From the NCBI GenBank assembly GCA_017557665.1, contig JAFYYI010000012.1, positions 25,672-89,671 on the forward strand: a stretch of DNA of 64,000 nucleotides, given 5' to 3'. This stretch comes from Muribaculaceae bacterium. GTDB taxonomy: Bacteria; Bacteroidota; Bacteroidia; Bacteroidales; Muribaculaceae. A model generated the notes under the pieces. The model saw nothing but the letters and a program-made list of their open reading frames with translations. It did not search any database and was not told the DNA's origin. Below are positions 35,621 through 44,654 of the stretch, piece after piece. Made by a program: the position numbers and the translations under genes. Within the stretch, counting starts at the first letter, position 1. Every line of letters starts with the position of its first letter.

Positions 35621-36469
35621 CTATAAAATACCACTAATCCAATACGTTACACTCGCCATAATGACCAGGGGAACGATTTCGACGGCGCAAAGGTACAAAA
35701 TAAAAAAGAGAATAGATGACAAATTGCTATAAAAAATTCTAAAACCCTTATAGATGAAGATTAGGCGCACTACCAAATACAGAGCGGCAGCAATGGCAAG
35801 TAGCAATTTGCCAATTGACGGATAGAGCATCAACAAGAAGAGCACCGGCAGGAGCAACAGGCCCAAAAAAGCTTGCGATGATTTAAAGCCGTCAACCCAT
35901 AATTTAGTGTTCAGATTGTCGGTGAAGGTGTAGCCTAACACCCTGTAAACCAGTAATTGAATCAAATAGAAGGCCAGCGCTAGGCCACAATAGGCGGCGA
36001 TGTGCTGGAACACCGATGCCTGTAATGTCGCGGCCAGCGGCGGATAAATCAACTGAACGGCAAAGTAGACGATGAACCCCTCGACGATGCACGTGTTGGC
36101 GATAAGCGCCGCGAGAATGCTGGTCTCGTTGACGGTGTGATCCTCGAACAGGTTTTCGCGTCGGCGGGTCGAGAACATGTAGTGGAAAAAGTTCTCAATA
36201 TACTTGTAGCCCGTGTGATAACTCAATGCAACGGCAAGCAGTCCCGCCAGCAGGAGAATCATCGAGGGCGTGTCGTGCATCGGGGAGCGAGAGAACGGTT
36301 GTGCCTTGCTGGCGGTGGGCACTTCCATCACTGGCCGGGTGCTGATGCTGTCCACAACCGAATCGCCCGGAGCCGAGGCAGCAACGCTGTCGACAAACTG
36401 CAGTGCGCTGGTTTGCACGGCAGTGTCTACAGGAATGATGGTGTCGGCTGGATGGGCGTTGGAGGGCAT
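35621..36469 (-). CDS. DUF4271 membrane protein
   Basis: 282 residues. A Ser/Val-rich N-terminal 70 residues precede about six to seven membrane helices (SMILLLAGLLAVALSYHTGY, IIYPPLAA region, FLGLLLLPVLFLLMLYPSIG, LFFILYLCAVEIVPLVIMAS). This is DUF4271, found next to hemD throughout Bacteroidetes and of unknown function. It lies 15 nt from hemD and 3 nt from the LOG gene, firmly in the operon. Confidence 0.85.
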   Translation of the reverse strand: MPSNAHPADTIIPVDTAVQTSALQFVDSVAASAPGDSVVDSISTRPVMEVPTASKAQPFSRSPMHDTPSMILLLAGLLAVALSYHTGYKYIENFFHYMFSTRRRENLFEDHTVNETSILAALIANTCIVEGFIVYFAVQLIYPPLAATLQASVFQHIAAYCGLALAFYLIQLLVYRVLGYTFTDNLNTKLWVDGFKSSQAFLGLLLLPVLFLLMLYPSIGKLLLAIAAALYLVVRLIFIYKGFRIFYSNLSSILFFILYLCAVEIVPLVIMASVTYWISGIL

Positions 36470-36472
36470 GGC

Positions 36473-37042
36473 TCAATACTTGGATTCAAATTCCACGGGT
36501 TTAGAATTGCCGAGCATGGCAACGGCTTCGCTTGGGGTGGAAGCCACTTGCCACAGTTGGGCGTGAGAGGGCTTCATGAAGCCCTCGTTGATGGCGTGCT
36601 GAAGCATCGCCAACAGGGAGTCATAATAACCTAGCGTGTTGAGAATGATAACAGGGACCTTGACCAGCCCCAACTGGCGCCAGGTGAGTGTCTCGAGCAG
36701 TTCCTCAAACGTGCCCACGCCGCCAGGCATGGCGATGACGGCATCGGCCATCTCGCTCATCATCTGTTTGCGCTGGTGCATATCGGCTGTGATGACAACG
36801 TCTTCCAGACGGTCATAGCACCATCCGTTATCCACCATAAACTTGGGAATGACGCCTGTGACTTCGCCATCGGAATCGAGGGTTCCGTCGGTCACGGCAC
36901 CCATCAGACCCACGGCTCCGCCACCGTTGACACAGCGCCAGCCATTTTGGGCCAGCAGGCCCCCCAACTCATACGCCGCCTCCAGGTAGCGCTTGTCGAT
37001 ATTGGCGCTAGATGCGCAGAACACACATACGTTGCCTCTCAT
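36473..37042 (-). CDS. LOG family protein (TIGR00730)
   Basis: 189 residues from ATG 37042; the ATG at 37054 is possible but only 5 nt from a -7 promoter box. Signatures are VCVFCASS, GGAVGLMGAVTDG, and the PGGVGTFEE motif followed by TWRQLGL. LOG proteins cleave nucleoside 5'-monophosphates to base and ribose 5-phosphate. The substrate in bacteria is often AMP. First gene of a six-gene leftward operon. Confidence 0.92.
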   Translation of the reverse strand: MRGNVCVFCASSANIDKRYLEAAYELGGLLAQNGWRCVNGGGAVGLMGAVTDGTLDSDGEVTGVIPKFMVDNGWCYDRLEDVVITADMHQRKQMMSEMADAVIAMPGGVGTFEELLETLTWRQLGLVKVPVIILNTLGYYDSLLAMLQHAINEGFMKPSHAQLWQVASTPSEAVAMLGNSKPVEFESKY

Positions 37043-37059
37043 TTCTCGTTTCATGGCCG

Positions 37060-37067
37060 CAAAGGTA
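37060..37067 (-). promoter_or_regulatory. Promoter core (LOG-hemD-rnpA operon)
   Basis: TACCTTTG on the minus strand, 5 nt from an ATG at 37054 and 17 nt from the preferred ATG at 37042. Confidence 0.55.
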
Positions 37068-37118
37068 CAAAAAAAGCGGCAATCACCGCTTTTTGAGTCA
37101 GGAATTAGGCGTTACACG

Positions 37119-39314
37119 TCATTCAGTTTGGCCCTCAATCCAACGATCGAGTTGGGGGCGGTATTTCTCGCGGAGGGCTTTACAGTGAGTGAGGATGTCT
37201 TGGTCCGACTCGCCCTGGATGACTTCTTCGGTCGAAGTGGCCCATTTCTCCTGGAATTTGTCGATGGCGGTTTGACAGGAGGCTTGGTCGAAATCCTTTC
37301 CTGAAAAAACGCCGATAGTAACCTCCCTAATATAGGTTTCCCATCGTTTAGCATAGTAGTCCCACATGAGGCCGTTCCAGTTGCGGCAGGCATAGTCGTT
37401 GAGGCTGCCGCCCCAGGTGGTGATCAGGCGACGGGCGTTCATCTCATAATAATCCTTGACCTTGGGGCTGTTGCCCAGGTCGCGGGCCTGCTGGAGCCAG
37501 TTCGCCAGGGTGGCATGAGGATGATGGCTGTTCAGGACATCGAGGTCGGACAGGAGTTCATACATCAGGTCGCTGTGGGCAAAGAAAGCATTCTTGTCCT
37601 TCTGTTGGAAGGCCTTGTCAAAGGCTTGTTTCTCGACCAGGAACAGGTCGCCCAGCAGTTGGCGTCCCACCCACAGCAGGTCGATGGTCATCGCGTCGGT
37701 GGGGGCTTGGTCCTGTGCCAGCAGGGCGTCCCATACGGCCAGCAGGTCGCGTGGATTGTACTTGGGCAGGCGGTTTTCTTTGCCCATCACGGGATAGGAG
37801 CATGGCAGCGGCGCGGCGAAATTGGCCGGGTTGATGTCAAGCACTTTGTCATAGAGCAGTTGCCAGGCTTGACGGACTTGCTTGCTCTCACGGCCCGCAT
37901 GGCGGTCGGCCAGTTCGTTGATGACCTGCTCGTCGCTCTTGCGGTAGTCCCATGCTTTCTCCAGGATGTACTCATAGGGGAACTGTTGCACGTCAAGACC
38001 CTCGAGTGTAGAACCGATACCCACGAGGTTGTCGCCACACTCGGCGAGGGCACGTTCGATGCGCTGCCCGGCTTCCTTGACACGGCCCTGCACATTGGTG
38101 TTGCCACCGAAGTTGCCCAGGTAGCACCAGATGAAGGGCAAGCCATAGAATCCATCGTGCTCGCGCCACATCTCCTTGTACTCGCAGTAGTAGTCGAGCA
38201 TCGTCATCTTGCCTTGCGGCACGCCCGTGAGCATGGCGCGTGTGCGCTCGGGGGTATAGTCTTTGCTCTGGTAGTAAAGGAACCAGGCCATCTGTAGCCA
38301 TTCGGCCTCGGGGTCGACAGCCGTCAGGCTCTCGTATATGTGTTTGGTCACCTTGTTCAGGTAGTCGGGCTTGAAGCTGGGAGGATCCACCTCGTTGAAT
38401 GGATCGACGCCGTAGATGTGGTCGGTGCCGAACAGGCGCGTCTGCTCCTCAAGAAAGAGACGCTGGATGCGAGTGAATAGTGGGTCCTCACTGTTGAGGA
38501 AATAGGTGCGGTATTGGTTGTCGAAGCCAGCCCAGGAGCCCAGGGCTTGGATGTCGGCATCAGGGAACAGTTCACGCAGGGCTCCGGGGACGTGTCCGGC
38601 AAAGGCCGGCAGTACGGGGCGCATGTTCAACGCGCGCTCCCGTTCCACGATGCGTTGCTGCAAGAGGGTCTGGCCGTCAAGCCACTCCTGCGGCAGCGGT
38701 CCGCACCACCCATCGATGTTGGCCATGCGGTGCCACGGCAGGTAGGCCGGCCCTGTGAAGTAGGACCGCACCTGCTTGTCGCTCATCCCCAAGCTTTTCC
38801 ACACGTTATACCACACAGCCTCCTGTCCCGTGATGGCCAGGGGCAGGTTCACGCCGTTGAGTGCCATCCAGTCGATAAGGCGTTCCCAATCTTTCCACTG
38901 CCAAAAGGGCATTGTGTAACCCCAGGTGCAGTAGTTGAGGAAAAAGCGTTGCGGCACACGTGCTGTCACACGTTCGGATGCGGGTACATCGGGCAAGGTC
39001 TTGGGCAACTGTACGGGCACATCGGCATACCACGATACCGTCACTTTGCAATAGCGGTTGAGGTAGCGGTTCAGTCCCACAGCCATGGAATTGGCGTTGT
39101 TGCCGCCAATGATGACCTTGCCGGCTTGACTCTCAAGCGTGAACACGTCCTTGCCGCCATCGGCCTCAATCTTGTGGAATTCCACTTTCTTGGCCAGTTG
39201 TGCCGACAAGCGTGTCGTCAGCGCCATGGCCTGTTCAGTATCACTGTTTACCGTGCCGCTGGCGGTCATGGCCACCAGCATGACCATGGCCCATATCATG
39301 AGTTGTCTTACCAT
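37119..39314 (-). CDS. Secreted alpha-N-acetylglucosaminidase (GH89, NAGLU-type)
   Basis: 731 residues from ATG 39314, which gives signal peptide IWAMVMLVAMTASG and lies 32 nt from a -7 box; the open frame extends to 39386 across that box. The NAGLU order is visible: an N-terminal alpha/beta domain (KVIIGGNNANSMAVGLNRYL), then the barrel with FFLNYCTWGYTMPFWQWKDW, NGVNLPLAITGQEAVWYNV, and YGVDPFNEVDPPSF carrying a catalytic Glu, and a helical C-terminal domain. GH89 enzymes remove terminal alpha-GlcNAc from mucin O-glycans or heparan sulfate, fitting a gut organism. No SusC/D partner is nearby. Confidence 0.93.
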   Translation of the reverse strand: MVRQLMIWAMVMLVAMTASGTVNSDTEQAMALTTRLSAQLAKKVEFHKIEADGGKDVFTLESQAGKVIIGGNNANSMAVGLNRYLNRYCKVTVSWYADVPVQLPKTLPDVPASERVTARVPQRFFLNYCTWGYTMPFWQWKDWERLIDWMALNGVNLPLAITGQEAVWYNVWKSLGMSDKQVRSYFTGPAYLPWHRMANIDGWCGPLPQEWLDGQTLLQQRIVERERALNMRPVLPAFAGHVPGALRELFPDADIQALGSWAGFDNQYRTYFLNSEDPLFTRIQRLFLEEQTRLFGTDHIYGVDPFNEVDPPSFKPDYLNKVTKHIYESLTAVDPEAEWLQMAWFLYYQSKDYTPERTRAMLTGVPQGKMTMLDYYCEYKEMWREHDGFYGLPFIWCYLGNFGGNTNVQGRVKEAGQRIERALAECGDNLVGIGSTLEGLDVQQFPYEYILEKAWDYRKSDEQVINELADRHAGRESKQVRQAWQLLYDKVLDINPANFAAPLPCSYPVMGKENRLPKYNPRDLLAVWDALLAQDQAPTDAMTIDLLWVGRQLLGDLFLVEKQAFDKAFQQKDKNAFFAHSDLMYELLSDLDVLNSHHPHATLANWLQQARDLGNSPKVKDYYEMNARRLITTWGGSLNDYACRNWNGLMWDYYAKRWETYIREVTIGVFSGKDFDQASCQTAIDKFQEKWATSTEEVIQGESDQDILTHCKALREKYRPQLDRWIEGQTE

Positions 39315-39346
39315 AATTCTACTCAATACCATTGTAGTTGAAAACG

Positions 39347-39354
39347 CAAATTTA
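39347..39354 (-). promoter_or_regulatory. Promoter core (GH89)
   Basis: TAAATTTG on the minus strand, 32 nt upstream of the ATG at 39314. It decides against the longer open frame starting at 39386. Confidence 0.5.
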
Positions 39355-39398
39355 GTTATAAATTTCAATATTCGGCTGATGGACATGATTTTTTGGTG

Positions 39399-39406
39399 TA
39401 ATTTTG
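39399..39406 (+). promoter_or_regulatory. Promoter core (DUF554 gene)
   Basis: TAATTTTG, 26 nt before the ATG at 39433; divergent from the GH89 promoter. Confidence 0.5.
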
Positions 39407-39432
39407 TGGCTCAAAATTGAAAGGATAAGAAG

Positions 39433-40122
39433 ATGATAGGGACGATAGTCAATACCTGTACCATTGTGGTGGGGACACTGGTTGGAGTGGCTCTGCACAA
39501 GGGCATCAAGGATAAGTACAAGCATGTGTTGTATGACGCGCTTGGGCTGGCGTGTTTTGCCATCGGGCTGAATGCCGTGGTCACCAACCTGCCCAAGAGC
39601 CAGTATCCCGTGCTGTTCATCGCCGCGATGGCCATTGGCAGCATTGTTGGCGTGGCGCTGGATATCGATGGCCGTTTCCATCGCCTGGTGGAGCGGCGCA
39701 GCAAGGCAGGCGCCGAAAACCGCCTGGCCGATGGCCTCGCGACAGCGACGCTGGTCTATTGCATCGGTCCGTTGTCGATGTTGGGACCTGTCATCAGTGC
39801 TCTGGAGGGCGACAATACCTTCCTGTTCACCAATGCCACGCTCGACCTGGTGACGGCGACCATCTTCGGTTCGACCTACGGCATCGGGATGTTGCTGGCG
39901 GCCCCAGTGCTCTTCCTGTGGCAGGGGATGTTCTATGGCGTGGCGATGGTCTCTAGCGAGGCGGTGAGCGAAGCCTTGATGGCCGAACTGCTCATTGTGG
40001 GCGGTTTGCTCATCACGGGCTCGGGACTGTCGCTGTTGCGCATCAAGGATTGCCATGTGCTCAACATGTTGCCGGCATTGCTCATTCCGCCGTTATGGTT
40101 TATCATCGTGTCATTTTTTTAG
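39433..40122 (+). CDS. DUF554 membrane protein
   Basis: 229 residues with about seven membrane helices. MIGTIVNTCTIVVGTLVGVAL, LGLACFAIGL, AMAIGSIVGVALDID and CIGPLSMLGPVISALEGDN are the DUF554 (YdfK-type) signatures. It is an integral cytoplasmic-membrane protein, possibly a transporter, with no proven role. Confidence 0.9.
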   Translation: MIGTIVNTCTIVVGTLVGVALHKGIKDKYKHVLYDALGLACFAIGLNAVVTNLPKSQYPVLFIAAMAIGSIVGVALDIDGRFHRLVERRSKAGAENRLADGLATATLVYCIGPLSMLGPVISALEGDNTFLFTNATLDLVTATIFGSTYGIGMLLAAPVLFLWQGMFYGVAMVSSEAVSEALMAELLIVGGLLITGSGLSLLRIKDCHVLNMLPALLIPPLWFIIVSFF

Positions 40123-40177
40123 ACCACATTAAAGGGATTTTTAGATTATACTCATAGCAAAATAATATAGAAAGAAT

Positions 40178-41029
40178 ATGAATGATTGGCGTTATTTCGT
40201 GATGTTTTGTTTCGCCCTGCTGTTGGGGTTGAAAACACCCGTCATGGGACAGATTGTGACCATTGAGAAGTCGGACAAGGAGATTGCCGACAGTATCCGT
40301 GCCGAATTGGACAACAGGCCTTACTTCAGCCTCTATAAGGACGTTTATTTTGTAGGCGGAACGGTCTTGGGCGGCAAGCCCGACGAGTATAACAGCGACG
40401 TGAAGTTCCAGATCAGTTTCCAGCAGCGTCTCACCAAGAGTGTGCTGCCGGGCCACACCTATCTGTACCTGTTCTACACCCAGAAGGCCATCTGGCACGT
40501 CTTCCAGAACTCGTTGCCGTTCCACGACCTGAATTTCAATCCTGGTATCGGTATTTCCAAGCACATCATCGTGAAAAACCGTTTGCTGGGTAAAGTCACG
40601 CTGATGGCCGAGCACGAGTCCAATGGCCGTGACGGCATCGCATCGCGCAGCTGGAACAAGATTTCACTGGCAGGCGAGGCCTATATCTCGCCCTACCTGA
40701 TGGCTCATGCCAAGTACTGGATTCCCATCGTCGACGGGCAGTACAACAGGGACATCCTCAAGTACATGGGTATCTTTCAGGCTGGTTTCCAGGCCAAGAG
40801 CCTTGACGACAAATGGGTGCTTGACATGACCATGGTCAAGCGACAAGGGTGGAACCTGAATTTCAACACCATCGTTCAGCTGGGCTACCGCATCAACCAC
40901 AACTCCAATCAGTTCATCATGCTGCAATACTACAATGGCTACGGTGAGCACATGCTTGACTACAACAAGTACCATTCCAGGATTCGCATCGGCTTGCTGA
41001 TTCGTCCCAGGTTCTTCAGCGACTTCTAG
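40178..41029 (+). CDS. pldA: Outer-membrane phospholipase A
   Basis: 283 residues with signal peptide ending near PVMGQ. The catalytic triad of OMPLA is present with exact spacing: H146, S148 and N160 in HESNGRDGIASRSWN, equal to His142/Ser144/Asn156 of E. coli PldA. The remainder forms aromatic barrel strands, ending RIGLLIRPRFFSDF. The enzyme dimerises with calcium and hydrolyses phospholipids that reach the outer leaflet, keeping the outer membrane asymmetric. It lies 55 nt after DUF554 on the same strand. Confidence 0.92.
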   Translation: MNDWRYFVMFCFALLLGLKTPVMGQIVTIEKSDKEIADSIRAELDNRPYFSLYKDVYFVGGTVLGGKPDEYNSDVKFQISFQQRLTKSVLPGHTYLYLFYTQKAIWHVFQNSLPFHDLNFNPGIGISKHIIVKNRLLGKVTLMAEHESNGRDGIASRSWNKISLAGEAYISPYLMAHAKYWIPIVDGQYNRDILKYMGIFQAGFQAKSLDDKWVLDMTMVKRQGWNLNFNTIVQLGYRINHNSNQFIMLQYYNGYGEHMLDYNKYHSRIRIGLLIRPRFFSDF

Positions 41030-41092
41030 CCCTTTGGCAGACAACTCGGGTAATCGTTCTCATTGCTCTGGGCCATTTTCTCTTTCTTGTTA

Positions 41093-41123
41093 TTGTCAAT
41101 GTGAAATAATATGATTACCTTTG
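41093..41123 (+). promoter_or_regulatory. Promoter (GYF/CD225 gene)
   Basis: TTG (41093-41095), 20 nt, TACCTTTG (41116-41123), leader of about 25 nt to the ATG at 41155. Confidence 0.7.
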
Positions 41124-41154
41124 CCACAATCGAATAAAAAGAAAAAATTGAGAT

Positions 41155-41763
41155 ATGCAGTACTGGATAAATCATAACGGAGTGCAGATGGGGCCCGTGG
41201 ATTTGGAAGCCCTGAAGGATATGGGGCTCACATCGTCGGCCTATGTGTGGCACGAGGGGCTCACCGATTGGGTGAAGATTACCCAATTGCCCGAGTTACA
41301 GGGTTTGTATCAAATGGTGGGCACCCCCATCGAGGCCGCTTCCCAGCCTGTTGAGGTCGGACAGCCGATTGAGCCGGGAGTCGAACCCGAATTGTCACAG
41401 CCTGTAATGGCCGAACCGTCGCAGCCTGTAATGGCCGAACCATCGCAGCCTGTAATGACCGAACCGTCACAGCCTGTTGCTCCCCAACAGCCGTCACCCG
41501 AGTATCAACCTGCGGTTCAACCTGCCACGCCTTGTCCTCCGACCAACCTGGCATGGGCCATTATCTCGACCCTGCTATGCTGTCTGCCGGCTGGCGTTGT
41601 GGCCATCATCTATGCCGTCAAGGTGACCAACAAGTACAACGCCGGCGACATCGAGGGTGCTAACCAGGCCAGCGAGACTGGAGCCTGGTGGTGCATCGCC
41701 TCCATCATTCTGGGCATCGTAGTTCAGCCCCTCCTTTCGCTACTGCCGCTGTTAGGCTCTTGA
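41155..41763 (+). CDS. GYF-domain / CD225 membrane protein
   Basis: 202 residues. Residues 1-55 are a GYF_2 domain (YWINHNGVQMGPVDLEALKD, YVWHEGLTDWVKI). A Pro/Gln-rich linker holds three perfect 8-residue repeats (QPVMAEPS type, 24 bp per unit at 41398-41478). The end is a CD225/dispanin pair of helices: TNLAWAIISTLLCCLPAGVVAIIYAVKV and GAWWCIASIILGIVVQPLLSL. This architecture is common in Bacteroidales; function is unknown. It is 12 nt upstream of the DUF2752 gene. Confidence 0.88.
   Translation: MQYWINHNGVQMGPVDLEALKDMGLTSSAYVWHEGLTDWVKITQLPELQGLYQMVGTPIEAASQPVEVGQPIEPGVEPELSQPVMAEPSQPVMAEPSQPVMTEPSQPVAPQQPSPEYQPAVQPATPCPPTNLAWAIISTLLCCLPAGVVAIIYAVKVTNKYNAGDIEGANQASETGAWWCIASIILGIVVQPLLSLLPLLGS
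41398..41478 (+). repeat. 24-bp coding minisatellite
   Basis: Three near-identical 24 bp units encoding QPVMAEPS/QPVMTEPS in the linker of the GYF/CD225 protein. Unit-number changes keep the frame and would only lengthen or shorten the linker. Confidence 0.75.
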
Positions 41764-41775
41764 TGTTGGCCTGTG

Positions 41776-42150
41776 ATGCGTCGAACGCTCGTCATCGTCA
41801 TAGCCATCGTTCTCCTGTTGGTGTTCGGTTTCATTTACTATGCGCTTGACCCATCCACATCGACGGCTTTTCCGAAATGCGGTTTCCTGTCGTTGACAGG
41901 CTATAAATGCCCCGGTTGTGGCAGCCAGCGTGCCATCCATGCCTTGTTGCATGGCGATGTGGTGACAGCGTTCAGATATAACGCGATGCTCCTCATCTCT
42001 ATTCCCTGGTTGTCCCTGAGCCTGTTTGCCGAGGCGCAGCGTGTGCGCAATCCGCGCCTGTATGCCCGGCTCAACGCATCGCTGATTATTTTGCTCTATC
42101 TGGCCGCGGTGCTCCTCTGGTGGCTGCTTCGCAACATTTTTAACTGGTAA
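41776..42150 (+). CDS. DUF2752 membrane protein
   Basis: 124 residues with three helices. The DUF2752 core is CPGCGSQRAIHALLHGDVVTAFRYNAML, with the Cys-x-x-Cys-Gly motif. Start taken as ATG 41776 (a GTG lies just before). In Bacteroidetes this gene habitually follows a CD225 gene, and the 12 nt gap here suggests co-expression. Function is unknown. Confidence 0.85.
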   Translation: MRRTLVIVIAIVLLLVFGFIYYALDPSTSTAFPKCGFLSLTGYKCPGCGSQRAIHALLHGDVVTAFRYNAMLLISIPWLSLSLFAEAQRVRNPRLYARLNASLIILLYLAAVLLWWLLRNIFNW

Positions 42151-42171
42151 CCCAAAAAACATCCTTACCCG

Positions 42172-42966
42172 ATGAAACAATATCTTGACTTAATCAAGCA
42201 TGTGATGGAACACGGTGTGGACAAGGAGGACCGCACGGGGACCGGCACGCGCAGCGTGTTCGGTTACCAACTGCGTTGTGACTTGGCCGACGGATTCCCC
42301 TTGCTGACAACCAAGAAGGTCCACCTCAAGTCCATCATCTATGAGCTGCTGTGGTTCCTGCGCGGCGACACCAACGTGCGCTGGCTGCAGGAGCATGGCG
42401 TGCGCATCTGGAATGAGTGGGCCGACGAGAACGGCGACCTGGGGCCTGTCTACGGCAGCCAGTGGCGTGCCTGGCCCGACGGCCATGGCGGCACCATTGA
42501 CCAGATTGCCCAGGTCATCGACCAGATTAAAAACTCGCCTGACAGCCGCCGCATCATGGTCAGTGCCTGGAATGTGGCCGAGGTGCCCACGATGAAACTG
42601 CCGCCGTGCCACTCGCTGTTCCAGTTCTATGTGGCACAGGGCAAATTGAGTCTGCAGTTGTATCAGCGCAGTGCCGACCTGTTCCTGGGTGTGCCGTTCA
42701 ATATCGCGTCCTATGCCTTGCTGCTGATGATGGTGGCCCACGTGACTGGTCTTGAACCGGGTGAATTCATCCACACCTTCGGTGACGCCCACATCTACCG
42801 CAACCACTTTGACCAGATACGGGAGCAACTCTCGCGAGAACCGCGCCCGTTGCCGCGCATGGTGCTCAATCCCGAGGTCAAGAGCATTGACGATTACAAG
42901 TATGAAGACTTCACGCTCGAAGGCTACGACCCCTGGCCCGCCATCAAGGGTGTCGTCTCGGTGTGA
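42172..42966 (+). CDS. thyA: Thymidylate synthase
   Basis: 264 residues, the same length as E. coli Thy[39 protein letters not shown], and the catalytic Cys in [12 protein letters not shown] (about residue 146) are all present, as are [20 protein letters not shown] and the DAHIYRNH site. It methylates dUMP using methylene-tetrahydrofolate, leaving dihydrofolate for the folA product encoded 69 nt downstream. Confidence 0.97.
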   Translation: MKQYLDLIKHVMEHGVDKEDRTGTGTRSVFGYQLRCDLADGFPLLTTKKVHLKSIIYELLWFLRGDTNVRWLQEHGVRIWNEWADENGDLGPVYGSQWRAWPDGHGGTIDQIAQVIDQIKNSPDSRRIMVSAWNVAEVPTMKLPPCHSLFQFYVAQGKLSLQLYQRSADLFLGVPFNIASYALLLMMVAHVTGLEPGEFIHTFGDAHIYRNHFDQIREQLSREPRPLPRMVLNPEVKSIDDYKYEDFTLEGYDPWPAIKGVVSV

Positions 42967-42969
42967 AAC

Positions 42970-42984
42970 AGCGCCAACGGCGCT
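42970..42984 (+). terminator. Small hairpin after thyA
   Basis: agcgcc-aac-ggcgct, 6 bp stem with 3 nt loop, 4 nt after the thyA stop and followed by tt. Weak; may act in processing or attenuation ahead of folA. Confidence 0.35.
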
Positions 42985-42986
42985 TT

Positions 42987-43023
42987 AGGTTAAAGGTTAA
43001 AGGTTAGAGGTTAGAGGTTAAAG
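42987..43023. repeat. 7-bp tandem array between thyA and folA
   Basis: Five units of aggttar in strict 7 nt phase. Same unit type as part of the 60157-60384 array. Confidence 0.75.
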
Positions 43024-43035
43024 ATAGAAGAGCCA

Positions 43036-43533
43036 ATGAAATCGATTGAGGCAATAGTTGCAATTGACGAGAACGGTGGCATCGGGCGCCAGGGCGACCT
43101 GTTGTGCCACTTGCCTGCCGACATGAAGCACTTCAAGGAGGTGACGATGGGGCACAGCATCGTGATGGGGCGCAAGACTTTTGAGTCCTTTCCGCGTCGA
43201 CCGTTGCCTGGCCGCCAGAATATCGTCATCACGCGCAATGCCGATTGGCAATATCCCGGGGTGACGGTCGTGCACAGCCTGGACGAGGCCATCGCTGCCG
43301 CCGAGACCGAAACCCTCTTCATCATCGGTGGAGCCCAGGTCTATGAACAGGCATTGCCGATGGTCGATGTCCTGCACCTTACCCGCATCCGCGCCCGCTG
43401 GGCGAGTGCCGATGTATTTTTCCCGGCCCTCGACATGGACGAGTGGCAGGAATTGAGCCGCGAGCACCACAAGAGCGACCACAAGAATGCCTACGAGTTT
43501 GATTTCATCACCTTAAAACGACGCACCAAATGA
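43036..43533 (+). CDS. folA: Dihydrofolate reductase
   Basis: 165 residues. IVAIDENGGIGRQGDLLCHLPADMKHFKE has the Met20-loop pattern and the catalytic acidic residue region, followed by IVMGRKTFESFP and LFIIGGAQVYEQAL for NADPH binding. It reduces dihydrofolate made by ThyA. The stop overlaps the lpxB start by 4 nt. Confidence 0.95.
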   Translation: MKSIEAIVAIDENGGIGRQGDLLCHLPADMKHFKEVTMGHSIVMGRKTFESFPRRPLPGRQNIVITRNADWQYPGVTVVHSLDEAIAAAETETLFIIGGAQVYEQALPMVDVLHLTRIRARWASADVFFPALDMDEWQELSREHHKSDHKNAYEFDFITLKRRTK

Positions 43534-44654
43534 AGTATTTCCTCATCGCCGGTGAAGCCTCGGGCGACCTGCATGCCTCCCACCTGATGACATCGCTCAA
43601 GGAGCAAGACCCTCAGGCCGAGTTCCGTTTCCTGGGCGGCAACATGATGGCCGAGCAGACCGGTTCCCAGCCCATCATTCACTACCGTGACATGGCCTAT
43701 ATGGGTTTTGCTGATGTGGTGAAACACTTGGGGAAAATACTCGGCTTCCTCGGGACAGCCCGGCGTGCTATCGACGAGTGGCAACCGTCGGCGGTGATAC
43801 TGGTCGATTACCCGTCGTTTAACCTCAAGGTCGCCAAGTATGCCCACAACCTGGGCATTCCCGTGCATTATTTCATCTCGCCCAAGGTGTGGGTTTGGAA
43901 AGAGTGGCGTGTCAAGGACATCCGCCGCTATGTCGATCACATGTACTGCATCCTGCCCTTTGAGCCCGACTGGTATCAGGAGCGAGGCTACAAGGCTACC
44001 TATGTGGGCAATCCCACCGTGCAAGAGGTGGCTGCGGCCAGCAAGGATTTTCCCGATTTTGCCGCTTTCATCAGTCAATACCATCTTCCTAACCGCCCCA
44101 TCATCGCCTTGGTGCCAGGTTCCCGTGTCCGGGAAATCCGCGACAACCTGCCGCTGATGCTCGAGGCGGCTTCCCGTCATCCCGAGTATCAGGCCGTCAT
44201 CGCCGGCGCCCCCAGCATCACCGACGACCTCTACCATGAAGTCCTGGGCTCCCAGGCTGTGCCCGTGTTGCGTGATGCGACTTATCCGCTGGTGTACAAT
44301 GCCCATGTGGCCTTGGTCACCTCGGGCACCGCGACACTCGAGACCGCCCTGCTTGGCACGCCTCAAGTCGCCTGCTACCGCTTCAACGGCAGCAAGTGGT
44401 CCTATAAATTCTATCGTCGATTATTAAAGGGGAATTATGTTACCCTGCCCAATCTCATTACCGATGAGCCCGTCATCCCCGAGTTGCTGATGCACCTGTG
44501 CACCGTGGATTCCATCGACCAGCATTTGGCGGCTTTATTGGACGACTCCCCCGAGCGTGCCGCCATGCTCGACGGCTATCGCCGGCTGGAAGAACGTCTG
44601 GGCACCGACGTTTGCACCGCCACTGCCGCCCGCCTGATTAAAGAATCCCTCTAA
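43530..44654 (+). CDS. lpxB: Lipid-A-disaccharide synthase
   Basis: 374 residues. KYFLIAGEASGDLHASHLM, RFLGGNMMAEQTG, YMGFADVVKHL, DYPSFNLKVAKYA, HYFISPKVWVWKEWRVK, ALVPGSRVREI and TSGTATLETALLGTPQVACYR are the LpxB (GT19) landmarks. It joins lipid X and UDP-diacylglucosamine into the lipid A disaccharide at the inner membrane. ATG overlaps the folA stop, and its own stop overlaps the convergent thioesterase stop by 4 nt. Confidence 0.96.
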   Translation: MKYFLIAGEASGDLHASHLMTSLKEQDPQAEFRFLGGNMMAEQTGSQPIIHYRDMAYMGFADVVKHLGKILGFLGTARRAIDEWQPSAVILVDYPSFNLKVAKYAHNLGIPVHYFISPKVWVWKEWRVKDIRRYVDHMYCILPFEPDWYQERGYKATYVGNPTVQEVAAASKDFPDFAAFISQYHLPNRPIIALVPGSRVREIRDNLPLMLEAASRHPEYQAVIAGAPSITDDLYHEVLGSQAVPVLRDATYPLVYNAHVALVTSGTATLETALLGTPQVACYRFNGSKWSYKFYRRLLKGNYVTLPNLITDEPVIPELLMHLCTVDSIDQHLAALLDDSPERAAMLDGYRRLEERLGTDVCTATAARLIKESL